Shown one piece after another: positions 57,054-64,000 of a stretch of 64,000 nucleotides of DNA. Below the pieces are notes generated by a model. That model was not told the DNA's origin. It searched no databases and saw nothing but the letters and a program-made list of their open reading frames with translations. Source of the stretch: Oceaniglobus trochenteri (GTDB lineage: Bacteria; Pseudomonadota; Alphaproteobacteria; Rhodobacterales; Rhodobacteraceae); contig NZ_JACNMM010000005.1 in assembly GCF_020529025.1 (NCBI RefSeq), forward strand, positions 62,001 through 126,000. Direction: 5' to 3'. Position numbers and translations under genes: made by a program. Every line of letters begins with the position of its first letter. Position 1 is the first letter of the stretch.

Positions 57054-58862
57054 TCACGTCGCCGCCTTTTCCTCCAGCGCCAGCCATTCTTCCTCGGCTG
57101 CGCCCAGGCGGGTCTGGCGCGTGACAAGCGCCTCGGTCGCCTTCTTGAACTTGACCGGCTCGCGGGTGAACAGCTCGGCGTCCATCAACAGCTCTTCCAG
57201 CTTGGCAATCTCGGCCTCCAGACGCGCGATCTCGGCGGGCAGTTCCTCCAGTCGGTGACGCTCGGTAAAGGACAGCCCCTCGGAAGGCGCGGTCTTGGGC
57301 GCCGGGGCATTGTTGGCGGATTTCTTCGCCACGGGCGCGGCTTCGGCCGCCCGGGCGGTGCGCTGGCTGCGGTAATCGCTCCACCCGCCGGCATAGACGG
57401 TGGCGCGCCCGTCCCCCTCCATGGCGATGGTGGTGTCGGCCACCCGGTCAAGGAAATCACGGTCGTGCGACACCAGAAGCACCGTACCGTCGTAATCCCC
57501 CAGCAGATCCTGCAAGAGGTCGAGCGTTTCGACGTCCAGGTCGTTCGTCGGTTCGTCCAGCACCAGCACGTTGCTTTCGCGGGCCATGATCCGCGCCAGC
57601 AGCAGCCGCGCCTTTTCGCCGCCCGAAAGCGAACGGACCGGCGCGCGGGCCTGGGCCTCGGAAAACAGGAAATCCTTCAGGTATCCCACAACATGGCGCG
57701 GGGCGCCGCGCACCATCACCTGATCGGCCTTGCCCGATACCCCGATGGCGGGATCGCCGGTCAGGTTTTCCCAAAGCGACTTGTCCGGCTCAAGCTGGGC
57801 GCGGTTCTGATCGAAGACCGCCAGTTCAAGGTTGGTGCCCATCTGGACGGTGCCACTGTCGGGCGCGACCTCACCGGTCAGCATTTTCAGCAGCGTCGTC
57901 TTGCCCACGCCGTTGGGGCCGACAAAGGCAATCCGGTCGCCCCGCTGCACCCGCAGATCGAAGGGCTCAAGGATCACCTTGTCGCCGTAGGTCTTGGAGA
58001 TACCGCGCGCTTCCATCACCCGCTTGCCGCTGGTCGGTCCTGATTCCAGGGCCATGGCCGCCGTGCCCTGGCGGCGAATCTGATCGCTGCGTTGCTTGCG
58101 CAACTCGCCCAGGGCGCGCACCCGGCCCTGGTTACGCTTGCGACGGGCGGAAATGCCCTCGACCGCCCAGCGGGCCTCGGCCTTGATCTTGCGGTTCAGC
58201 TTGTGGCGCTGCATGTCCTCTTCTTCCCAGACCGCATCGCGCCAGGCCTCGAAGGCATCAAAGCCCTTTTCCTGGCGGCGCACCTGGCCCCGGTCGATCC
58301 ACAGGGTGGCGCGGGTCAGTGCGTTCAGGAAGGCGCGGTCGTGGCTGATCAGGACAAAGGCGGCCCGGGTCGAGGAAAGCTCATCCTCAAGCCATTGAAT
58401 CGCTTGGATATCCAGGTGGTTCGTCGGCTCGTCAAGAAGCATCAGCCCCGGCGCTTCGGCCAGAAGCTTGGCCAGGGCGGCGCGGCGCCTTTCTCCGCCC
58501 GAGGCGACCGAGACCGCGCGCGAAGGGTCGAACTTCAGCCCCTCGGCCACCATCTCGACGCGGTAGGCCTCGCCCTCGTCCAGGGCGCTGGCGGCATAAT
58601 CGCCCAGGGTGGCAAAGCCCTCCATGCCCGGGTCCTGCTCCATGTAACCCACACCGGTGCCGGGGGTGACCACGCGGGCGCCGGAATCGGGTTCGACAAG
58701 GCCGGCCATCACCTTCATCAGGGTGGATTTGCCCGACCCGTTGCGCCCCACAAGCGCCACCCGGTCGCCCGGCTGAACCACCAGGTCGAGGTCAGAGAAT
58801 ACGGGATCGCCGCCGAAGGTCAGGGCGATGTCGGAGAGTTGCAGAAGGGGTGCGCGTGCCAT
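57054..58862 (-). CDS. uup: ABC-F family ATPase Uup-like, 602 aa
   Basis: Cytosolic, no membrane domain. Two ABC domains: Walker A GRNGSGKST with ASGGERRRAALAKLL and LLDEPTNHLD, then GPNGVGKTT with LSGGEKARLLLARIM and LDEPTNDLD. The second domain is followed by a C-terminal coiled coil (about 530-602), which marks the Uup subgroup that acts on DNA or ribosomes. The start is MARAPLLQLS at 58862. Confidence 0.92.
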   Translation of the reverse strand: MARAPLLQLSDIALTFGGDPVFSDLDLVVQPGDRVALVGRNGSGKSTLMKVMAGLVEPDSGARVVTPGTGVGYMEQDPGMEGFATLGDYAASALDEGEAYRVEMVAEGLKFDPSRAVSVASGGERRRAALAKLLAEAPGLMLLDEPTNHLDIQAIQWLEDELSSTRAAFVLISHDRAFLNALTRATLWIDRGQVRRQEKGFDAFEAWRDAVWEEEDMQRHKLNRKIKAEARWAVEGISARRKRNQGRVRALGELRKQRSDQIRRQGTAAMALESGPTSGKRVMEARGISKTYGDKVILEPFDLRVQRGDRIAFVGPNGVGKTTLLKMLTGEVAPDSGTVQMGTNLELAVFDQNRAQLEPDKSLWENLTGDPAIGVSGKADQVMVRGAPRHVVGYLKDFLFSEAQARAPVRSLSGGEKARLLLARIMARESNVLVLDEPTNDLDVETLDLLQDLLGDYDGTVLLVSHDRDFLDRVADTTIAMEGDGRATVYAGGWSDYRSQRTARAAEAAPVAKKSANNAPAPKTAPSEGLSFTERHRLEELPAEIARLEAEIAKLEELLMDAELFTREPVKFKKATEALVTRQTRLGAAEEEWLALEEKAAT

Positions 58863-58917
58863 GGCGATGCAGCTATGCTGCCGCCGTGGCAACGTCAACG
58901 GCCCGCGCGGGTTTGCC

Positions 58918-58951
58918 CCTCTTTCTTGCCTGAAATACTCCCGCCGGAGGC
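58918..58951 (-). repeat. Dispersed 3'-end element, type B, best copy
   Basis: Minus strand core GCCTCCGGCGGGAGTATTT, spacer CAGG, end CAAGAAAGAGG. In sense with olsB, 38 nt after its stop, and 56 bp upstream of the uup start. Confidence 0.75.
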
Positions 58952-58963
58952 TCCGACAGCGCG

Positions 58964-58979
58964 GCCGGGCCCGCCCGGC
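58964..58979 (-). terminator. GC hairpin after olsB
   Basis: GCCGGGC/GCCCGGC, 7 bp with a 2-nt loop (or 6 bp with a 4-nt loop), 10 nt after the stop, followed by the type B element. Confidence 0.45.
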
Positions 58980-58988
58980 GCAGGGGCA

Positions 58989-59726
58989 TCAGCCCGCAAC
59001 AGCCCGCAACAGCCGCGCCCGCCCCTCGGGCACCCTGTCGATTTCCAGCCCGGTGAAGACATGCACCGTGCCAAGGTCGCGGTCGATCACCGCGTGGTCG
59101 CTGACCCATCCGCCCATGGCCAGGTAGGTGCGCAACAGCGGCGGCAGGGCCCTGGGCGGCGCCTGCACCTGCGGCAGGCCCGCAAAGCGCAGGATTTCGG
59201 GCGCGCCCACCCCCGGCGCCCACCGCAAGGGGGGCGGGTGGCGGTCGCGCAACTGGGCAAAGGCGGCAAGATGGGGCGCCGGATCACACCCCGCGAACGA
59301 GGAACTGCCGAAAAGCAGGCCGATTCCCTGCCGGTCCACCTCACGCGTGAGGGCGCCCCAGGCCAGGCGCAGGATGTCGCCATCCTGACGGTCGGGGTGG
59401 ATGCAGAACCGCCCAAGCTCCAGCATTGGCGCGCCGAAGTGGCGCAGGGCCGAAAGGTCGTAGAACTGCGCGCAATAGCTTTCCGCGATGCTGGCCCCGT
59501 CGTGGCGGCGCAGCCGGAAACAGCCGACCAGCGCGTTGCTGACGTTGCACTCGATCAGGACATGATCGCAAAGGGAATCGTGGGCGTCGCCATCGGGGCG
59601 GCCCGCGTCACCGCGAAAGCACAGCCCGCGCAGGGCCAAGGCGGCGTCAAGATCGTGCGCATCCTGCGCAAGACGGGCGCGCAACCGCCCCTTGCCCAGC
59701 AGAATCGGCCCCCCGGCCCCGGTCAT
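58989..59726 (-). CDS. olsB: Ornithine-acyl[ACP] N-acyltransferase (OlsB-like), 245 aa
   Basis: First step of ornithine lipid synthesis: transfers a 3-hydroxyacyl group to ornithine. GNAT-type fold with the OlsB pattern: LRGLCFRGD, the CDHVLIE strand, LVGCFRLRR and MLELGRFCIHPDRQDG. Length fits the family. olsA is not in the window. Ornithine lipids are common in Rhodobacteraceae. Confidence 0.85.
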   Translation of the reverse strand: MTGAGGPILLGKGRLRARLAQDAHDLDAALALRGLCFRGDAGRPDGDAHDSLCDHVLIECNVSNALVGCFRLRRHDGASIAESYCAQFYDLSALRHFGAPMLELGRFCIHPDRQDGDILRLAWGALTREVDRQGIGLLFGSSSFAGCDPAPHLAAFAQLRDRHPPPLRWAPGVGAPEILRFAGLPQVQAPPRALPPLLRTYLAMGGWVSDHAVIDRDLGTVHVFTGLEIDRVPEGRARLLRAVAG

Positions 59727-59919
59727 GTCGGTCTTTCCATGGCTTGTTTGCCCCGCAGAACAGCATTGGTATGGGGCATGGGGCGCGCGCCGGGCAAGCG
59801 GGAAAAGGCGATGGCCGGTGCGGAGGTTCGCGCCGTCCCGCAGGGCGCGGTTGGCGCGACACCGGGGTTGCGAGCCGGGCGCGCCCTTGGAACCGAGGTG
59901 CGTGGCGAGGGTGCGGGAT

Positions 59920-59952
59920 GCCTCCGGCGGGGATATTTGAAGACCAAAGATG
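59920..59952 (+). repeat. Dispersed 3'-end element, type A, orphan orientation
   Basis: Core GCCTCCGGCGGGGATATTT, GAAG spacer, ACCAAAGATG end. No recognised plus-strand gene ends upstream: both neighbours are on the minus strand. Confidence 0.75.
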
Positions 59953-59975
59953 CAGGGCTGCGCCCAAGGCCACCG

Positions 59976-59998
59976 GGCCGCACCGCCGGGGTGCGGCC
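59976..59998. terminator. Hairpin after bamE
   Basis: GGCCGCAC/GTGCGGCC 8-bp stem, 7-nt loop, 31 bp after the bamE stop. No clear T-tract on either side. Confidence 0.35.
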
Positions 59999-60028
59999 TT
60001 GTTGAACGGGTTCAGGCAGGCACTGGCC

Positions 60029-60484
60029 CTATTGCAGGAAGTCCCCGGCCGAGAAGTTGCCGATGTTGCCGAAGAGCTGCTGGAGGAAGCCGATACCCTT
60101 GACGTTGCTGTCGGTCACACGGCGCGACAGGGCAACCACGCGGCCGTCCTGAAGGCCGAAGCGTTCGATATTCTCGACCGTGCCCGTCTCGTCGAAGGAG
60201 ATTGCCAGCACCTCGCGCTCGATCTCCTGGGGGGCGCGATAGGCGAAGTGGCGGAACCGGCTTTTGACGTAGTACCAGCCGCCCACGTCCAGCACCCCTG
60301 TCGAGGTGGGGCGCCCGACGGCGGCGGCCACGGTTTCGCGGGTGTCCTGCCCGACGACGACGGCTTCCAGTTCGTCATCCGCAGGGACGTATCCATGATT
60401 GCGGTAGATCGCGGTGCATCCGGCCACGGCCAGCACCAGCACGATCGCCGCTCCCAGCCGTGTCATCCTGGCCAATCGCTTCAT
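60029..60484 (-). CDS. bamE: Outer membrane assembly lipoprotein BamE, 151 aa
   Basis: Small lipoprotein of the BAM complex. Lipoprotein signal with AVAGC (lipidated Cys23), then the SmpA/OmlA fold: GYVPADDELEAVVVGQDTR, VGRPTSTGVLDVGGWYYV. The start MKRLARMTRL at 60484 follows AGGGTGGC; a longer frame covers the yceD promoter. Divergent from yceD, 82 bp between. Confidence 0.92.
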   Translation of the reverse strand: MKRLARMTRLGAAIVLVLAVAGCTAIYRNHGYVPADDELEAVVVGQDTRETVAAAVGRPTSTGVLDVGGWYYVKSRFRHFAYRAPQEIEREVLAISFDETGTVENIERFGLQDGRVVALSRRVTDSNVKGIGFLQQLFGNIGNFSAGDFLQ

Positions 60485-60566
60485 TGCCACCCTCTGCCCT
60501 GCTTTTATCTGCCTTTCATCCGGCTTACAGTTTGTTTTCACACTGTTCAAGAATCGAAACATCACC

Positions 60567-61124
60567 ATGCCCCCATCCTCCGCCTCGCCACGCCATCTGC
60601 GCCTGTCCGATCTGGGGCACCGCCGCGACGCCGCCTTCGATCTGGCCCCCGACGCCGAGGAGCGCGCGACGCTTGCGGCAGAGCTTGGCATTTCGGCCCT
60701 GCGCAAGCTGCGCTTTGAAGGCAGCCTGGCACCGGTCGGCCGCCATGACTGGACCCTGACCGCCCGCCTGGGCGCAACCGTCGTGCAGCCCTGCGTCGTC
60801 ACCCTGGCCCCCGTCACCACCCGGATCGACACCGAGGTGACGCGCCGCTACCTGGCCGACATGACGCTGCCCGACACCGCCGGTGAGGTCGAGATGCCCG
60901 AAGACGACACCGCCGAGCCCCTGCCCGCCGCCATCGACCTGACCGAGGTGATGGCCGAGGCTCTGGCCCTGGCCCTGCCCGATTTTCCTCGCGCCCCGGG
61001 CGTGGAGCTGGGCGAAACCGTCATCACCGAACCGGGCAAGGCCCCGATGCGCGACGAGGATGCCCGCCCCTTTGCCGGGCTGGCCGGATTGCGCGCCGCA
61101 CTGGATGACGGCAAGGACGACTGA
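60567..61124 (+). CDS. yceD: YceD/DUF177 family protein, 185 aa
   Basis: Conserved protein linked to 23S rRNA metabolism, nearly always beside rpmF. The pattern TARLGATVVQPCVVTL and the acidic segment PEDDTAEPLPAAIDL are typical. The start MPPSSASPRHL at 60567 was selected. First in the run yceD-rpmF-plsX-fabH-ihfA. Confidence 0.9.
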   Translation: MPPSSASPRHLRLSDLGHRRDAAFDLAPDAEERATLAAELGISALRKLRFEGSLAPVGRHDWTLTARLGATVVQPCVVTLAPVTTRIDTEVTRRYLADMTLPDTAGEVEMPEDDTAEPLPAAIDLTEVMAEALALALPDFPRAPGVELGETVITEPGKAPMRDEDARPFAGLAGLRAALDDGKDD

Positions 61125-61141
61125 GGCCGCGCAAATTCCGC

Positions 61142-61169
61142 TTGCCTTGCGGTGGGATCGCGGTATGTT
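61142..61169 (+). promoter_or_regulatory. Possible promoter upstream of rpmF
   Basis: TTGCCT, 16-nt spacer, TATGTT, 145 nt before the rpmF start; leaves a long leader containing a GC-rich hairpin-prone stretch. Confidence 0.35.
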
Positions 61170-61313
61170 CCGCGCTCTTTCCGTGGGCCTGAACAGGGCT
61201 TGAACCGCACGCCCGAAGGGCGTATGGCCCTGCGGGATCGACAAACGAAATTCGCAGACCCGCGAGATGACCGACACCGGGCCAGAGAGGCCCCGATAAC
61301 CCGAGGTTGAGAC

Positions 61314-61520
61314 ATGGCCGTCCCACAGAATAAAATCACCAAGTCCCGCCGCAACATGCGCCGCGCCCACGATTCGCTGACTCCGGGCAACCCGGCCGAA
61401 TGCCCCAACTGCGGCGAGCTGAAGCGCCCGCACCACGTTTGCGGCGCCTGCGGCCACTATGCCGAGCGTGAGATCGTCGCCCAAGCGGACGAGATCGAAC
61501 TGGACGACGACGCGGCATAA
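61314..61520 (+). CDS. rpmF: 50S ribosomal protein L32, 68 aa
   Basis: [19 protein letters not shown] start and a complete zinc ribbon, CPNC...CGAC (the C+ form), so zinc-binding. The acidic tail after the ribbon is typical for alphaproteobacteria. Confidence 0.97.
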   Translation: MAVPQNKITKSRRNMRRAHDSLTPGNPAECPNCGELKRPHHVCGACGHYAEREIVAQADEIELDDDAA

Positions 61521-61542
61521 GCCACCGTCGGCCCTGCCGCGC

Positions 61543-62682
61543 ATGATGCCCCAAGTGTCCCCTGCCCCCAGCGATGGTTCTGCCGCCCCCGGCGGCGATC
61601 CGTCGCGTGTGGGCAAGACCGGGCGCACCATAATTTCCGTCGATGCCATGGGCGGCGACCAGGGCCCCAGGGCCGTTGTCGCCGGCATGGCGAAATCGGC
61701 CGAAAAGAACGCCGACATCGGGTTCATCCTCCATGGGCCCGAGTCCGAGCTTGCGCCCATGGTGCGCAAGGCCGGGCTGGAAGATCGCTGCGAGATTCGC
61801 GATGCCAGTGGCGTCGTGTCGATGGAGGACAAGCCCAGCCACGTCATGCGCCACGGCAAGGACACCTCGATGTGGTCCTGCATCGAGGCGGTGCGCGCGG
61901 GCGATGCCGATGTCGCGGTCTCCTGCGGCAATACCGGCGCCCTCATGGCGATCAGCATGCTTCGCCTGCGCAAGATCGAGGGGGTGAACCGCCCCGCCAT
62001 CGCCTGCCTCTGGCCATCGCGCAACCCCGGCGGCTTCAACATGATGCTGGACGTGGGCGCCGATATCCGCGCCGATCAGGACGATCTGCTGCAATACGCA
62101 TTGATGGGCGCCTCTTACGCCCGCAACGGGCTGGGCCTGAAGCATCCGCGCATCGGGCTGCTGAACGTCGGCACCGAGGAACACAAGGGCCGCGCCGAGC
62201 TGAAGGTGGCCCATGACCTGATCGCCGAAGCCGCGGCCCATTCGGATTTCGACTTCGTCGGCTTTGTCGAGGGCGGTGATATCCCCTCGTCCCGCGTCGA
62301 TGTGATTGTCACCGATGGCTTTACCGGCAATGTCGCGCTGAAGACGGGCGAAGGCACCGCGAAGCTGATCAGTGACCTTTTGCGCGAAGCGTTCTCATAC
62401 AACCTTCTGTCGAAGGTGGCGGCGCTGCTGGCGCTTGGGTCACTCAAGCGGTTGCAGAAGCGGATCGACCCGCGCCGCGTGAACGGCGGCGTCTTCCTGG
62501 GGCTGAACGGCACGGTGGTGAAGTCCCACGGCAGCGCCGATGCCACCGGGGTGTCGGCGGCGATCAAGCTGTCGTTCAAGCTGGCCCAGGGCGGCTTCAA
62601 CAAGCGGCTGGCCGCGAGGGTTGCCGCCGGTCTTGCCCATCGCCAGGAAATTCAGGCCCAACAGGACGATACCACCCCATGA
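61543..62682 (+). CDS. plsX: Phosphate acyltransferase PlsX, 379 aa
   Basis: Makes acyl-phosphate from acyl-ACP for phospholipid synthesis. ISVDAMGGDQGPRAVV near residue 31, SCGNTGALMAISM near 126, and VTDGFTGNVALKTGEG near 255 mark the family. An N-terminal extension of about 29 residues precedes the conserved domain; the ATG at 61543 is the first after rpmF. Overlaps fabH by 4 bp. Confidence 0.94.
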   Translation: MMPQVSPAPSDGSAAPGGDPSRVGKTGRTIISVDAMGGDQGPRAVVAGMAKSAEKNADIGFILHGPESELAPMVRKAGLEDRCEIRDASGVVSMEDKPSHVMRHGKDTSMWSCIEAVRAGDADVAVSCGNTGALMAISMLRLRKIEGVNRPAIACLWPSRNPGGFNMMLDVGADIRADQDDLLQYALMGASYARNGLGLKHPRIGLLNVGTEEHKGRAELKVAHDLIAEAAAHSDFDFVGFVEGGDIPSSRVDVIVTDGFTGNVALKTGEGTAKLISDLLREAFSYNLLSKVAALLALGSLKRLQKRIDPRRVNGGVFLGLNGTVVKSHGSADATGVSAAIKLSFKLAQGGFNKRLAARVAAGLAHRQEIQAQQDDTTP

Positions 62683-63650
62683 CGAAACGTGCCGTCGTTC
62701 GGGGCGTCGGGCATTACCTGCCCGAGCGCATTGTCGAGAACGCCGAGTTCGAGGCGATGATCGACACCTCTGACGAATGGATCCGCACCCGCAGCGGCAT
62801 CGAAAGGCGGCACTTCGCCGCCGAGGGCCAGACCACATCGGACATGGCCACGCGGGCCGCCAGGGCCGCGCTTGCCGACGCCGGGCTGGTGCCCGACGAT
62901 ATCGACGCGATCATTCTTGCCACCTCGACCGCCGATTTGACCTTCCCCTCGGCCGCGACCATGGTGCAGGCGAATCTGGGCATGAGTGGCGGCTTTGCCT
63001 TCGATCTTCAGGCCGTCTGTGCCGGCTTCGTCTTTGCCCTCTCGAACGCCAACGCCATGATCCTTTCGGGCCAGGCCAACCGCGTGCTGGTCATCGGTGC
63101 CGAAACCTTCAGCCGCATCATCGACTGGAACGACCGCTCCACCTGCGTGCTGTTCGGCGATGGCGCCGGAGCGCTGATTCTCGAAGCGCAGGACGGTCAG
63201 GGCAGCAACGCCGATCGCGGCATCCTGGCCACCGACCTGAACTCGGACGGCCAATACAAGGATGCGCTTTACGTCGATGGCGGCGTGTCCACCCAGACCA
63301 CCGGCCACCTGCGGATGCAGGGTAAGGAAGTGTTCCGCCACGCGGTCGAGAAACTGGCCCAGACCGCCCACCGTGCGCTGGACAAGGCGGGCCTTTCACC
63401 GGCCGATGTCGATTGGATGGTGCCCCACCAGGCCAACCTGCGGATCATCCGCTCGACCGCGCAGAAGATGGGCCTGCCCCTGTCGAAGGTGATTCTCACG
63501 GTCCAGGACCACGGGAACACGTCGGCCGCCTCGATTCCGCTGGCCCTTTCCGTCGGCAAGGAACGCGGCCAGATCAAGCAGGGCGATCTTCTTGCCACCG
63601 AGGCGATCGGCGGCGGCCTGGCCTGGGGCTCGGTCATCCTGCGCTGGTAG
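62679..63650 (+). CDS. fabH: 3-oxoacyl-ACP synthase III, 323 aa
   Basis: Starts fatty-acid chains by condensing acetyl-CoA with malonyl-ACP. Catalytic triad C114 (LQAVCAGF), H250 (VPHQAN) and N280 (DHGNTSAAS). Length is standard. The ATG overlaps the plsX stop. Confidence 0.97.
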   Translation: MTKRAVVRGVGHYLPERIVENAEFEAMIDTSDEWIRTRSGIERRHFAAEGQTTSDMATRAARAALADAGLVPDDIDAIILATSTADLTFPSAATMVQANLGMSGGFAFDLQAVCAGFVFALSNANAMILSGQANRVLVIGAETFSRIIDWNDRSTCVLFGDGAGALILEAQDGQGSNADRGILATDLNSDGQYKDALYVDGGVSTQTTGHLRMQGKEVFRHAVEKLAQTAHRALDKAGLSPADVDWMVPHQANLRIIRSTAQKMGLPLSKVILTVQDHGNTSAASIPLALSVGKERGQIKQGDLLATEAIGGGLAWGSVILRW

Positions 63651-63782
63651 GCGGCGCACCGGGGCGAACAAAGTCAACCGTTTGGGCGATGCAGAACGCC
63701 CGCAGCCATGCCGTGGGGCGCAAGCCATGGCGTGCCCCGCGCGCCAAGCTGAGACGTGACATCCAGAGAACCGCGCAAGTCA

Positions 63783-63800
63783 TTGACATTGACATTGAAA
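63783..63800 (+). promoter_or_regulatory. Tandem TTGACA-like hexamers upstream of ihfA
   Basis: TTGACATTGACATTGAAA: three phased hexamers, two exact -35 consensus, 40 nt before the ihfA ATG. No good -10 box at 17 nt; may serve alternative starts or a regulator. Confidence 0.3.
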
Positions 63801-63840
63801 ATCCACCACGCCACAGTTGGAAAAATCCTTGGGGGATGTC

Positions 63841-64000
63841 ATGAGTGAAAAAACACTGACCCGGATGGACCTGAGCGAAGCCGTTTTTCGCGAAGTCGGG
63901 TTAAGCCGGAATGAATCGTCGCAACTGGTCGAATCCGTGCTTGGCCATATGTCCGATGCCCTTGCGGCGGGCGACTCGGTCAAGATTTCATCCTTCGGCA
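63841..64000 (+). CDS. ihfA: Integration host factor alpha subunit (3' end cut by window)
   Basis: First 53 residues of a HU/IHF-fold DNA-bending protein: [20 protein letters not shown] then [16 protein letters not shown] and the start of the beta arm, VKISSFG. It follows fabH, as in other Rhodobacterales. GGGGGA precedes the ATG by about 6 bases. Confidence 0.92.
   Translation, partial: MSEKTLTRMDLSEAVFREVGLSRNESSQLVESVLGHMSDALAAGDSVKISSFG

Larger units (their letters stand above)
59727..60028. other. 302-bp gap between olsB start and bamE stop
   Basis: Contains the promoter region of olsB, a type A element (59920-59952) and a GC hairpin (59976-59998). No gene seen; open frames here are compositional. 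Confidence 0.5.

Overview
This is chromosomal DNA of a Rhodobacteraceae member (Rhodobacterales, Alphaproteobacteria), probably a roseobacter-type or Rhodobacter-like bacterium. The base composition is about two-thirds GC by eye. The gene order dusB(nifR3)-ntrB-ntrC-ntrY-ntrX-trkA-trkH-hfq-hflX is an alphaproteobacterial arrangement. Other lineage markers are a fused IspDF, an NtrC without the sigma-54 contact loop, a HemB without the cysteine zinc site, DUF4167, DUF6456 and DUF6477 proteins, and the yceD-rpmF-plsX-fabH-ihfA run. Species cannot be fixed from the sequence alone. No phage, transposase, CRISPR array or rRNA operon was seen.

Left part (1-17 kb): a hydantoinase/DapA-like pair, a CPA1 antiporter, a DUF533 protein, DUF4167, and prmC-prfA (release-factor methylase and RF1). 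These are followed by a DUF1499 membrane protein, agmatinase, an M20 amidohydrolase, mazG and an iron-binding periplasmic protein. Next come two tRNA-Asp genes, a GNAT enzyme, pirin, and an Lrp-type regulator divergent from an arginase-ornithine cyclodeaminase operon (arginine to ornithine to proline). Middle (17-45 kb): a PpiD-like foldase with trpE, mfd, hemB, a SYLF lipoprotein and an aminotransferase. Then comes the ten-gene minus-strand block from dusB to hflX, which joins nitrogen control, potassium uptake and RNA metabolism. It is divergent from ispDF-pgpA-cinA, and is followed by a COQ10/RatA-like gene and hpt.

Right part (45-64 kb): a Sel1 protein, a diheme cytochrome c, lipA, the DUF6456 and DUF6477 genes on either side of a DnaA box, and a spermidine/putrescine-type ABC transporter (two permeases and an ATPase, no binding protein). 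After these are rlmB, tRNA-Tyr, a low-GC islet, tRNA-Asn, an MBL hydrolase, an EnvZ-like kinase, uup, olsB, bamE, and the yceD-rpmF-plsX-fabH-ihfA lipid/ribosome cluster, cut by the right edge inside ihfA.

The most interesting non-coding signal is a family of about ten short extragenic elements with the core GCCTCCGGCGGG followed by TATTT, in two subtypes. Nearly all lie just downstream of a gene and in its sense orientation, often behind another GC-rich hairpin, and twice as head-to-head pairs (one a perfect 33-bp inverted repeat). A second notable signal is an 18-bp perfect hairpin directly after the M20 gene whose loop is exactly a four-tract G-quadruplex motif.
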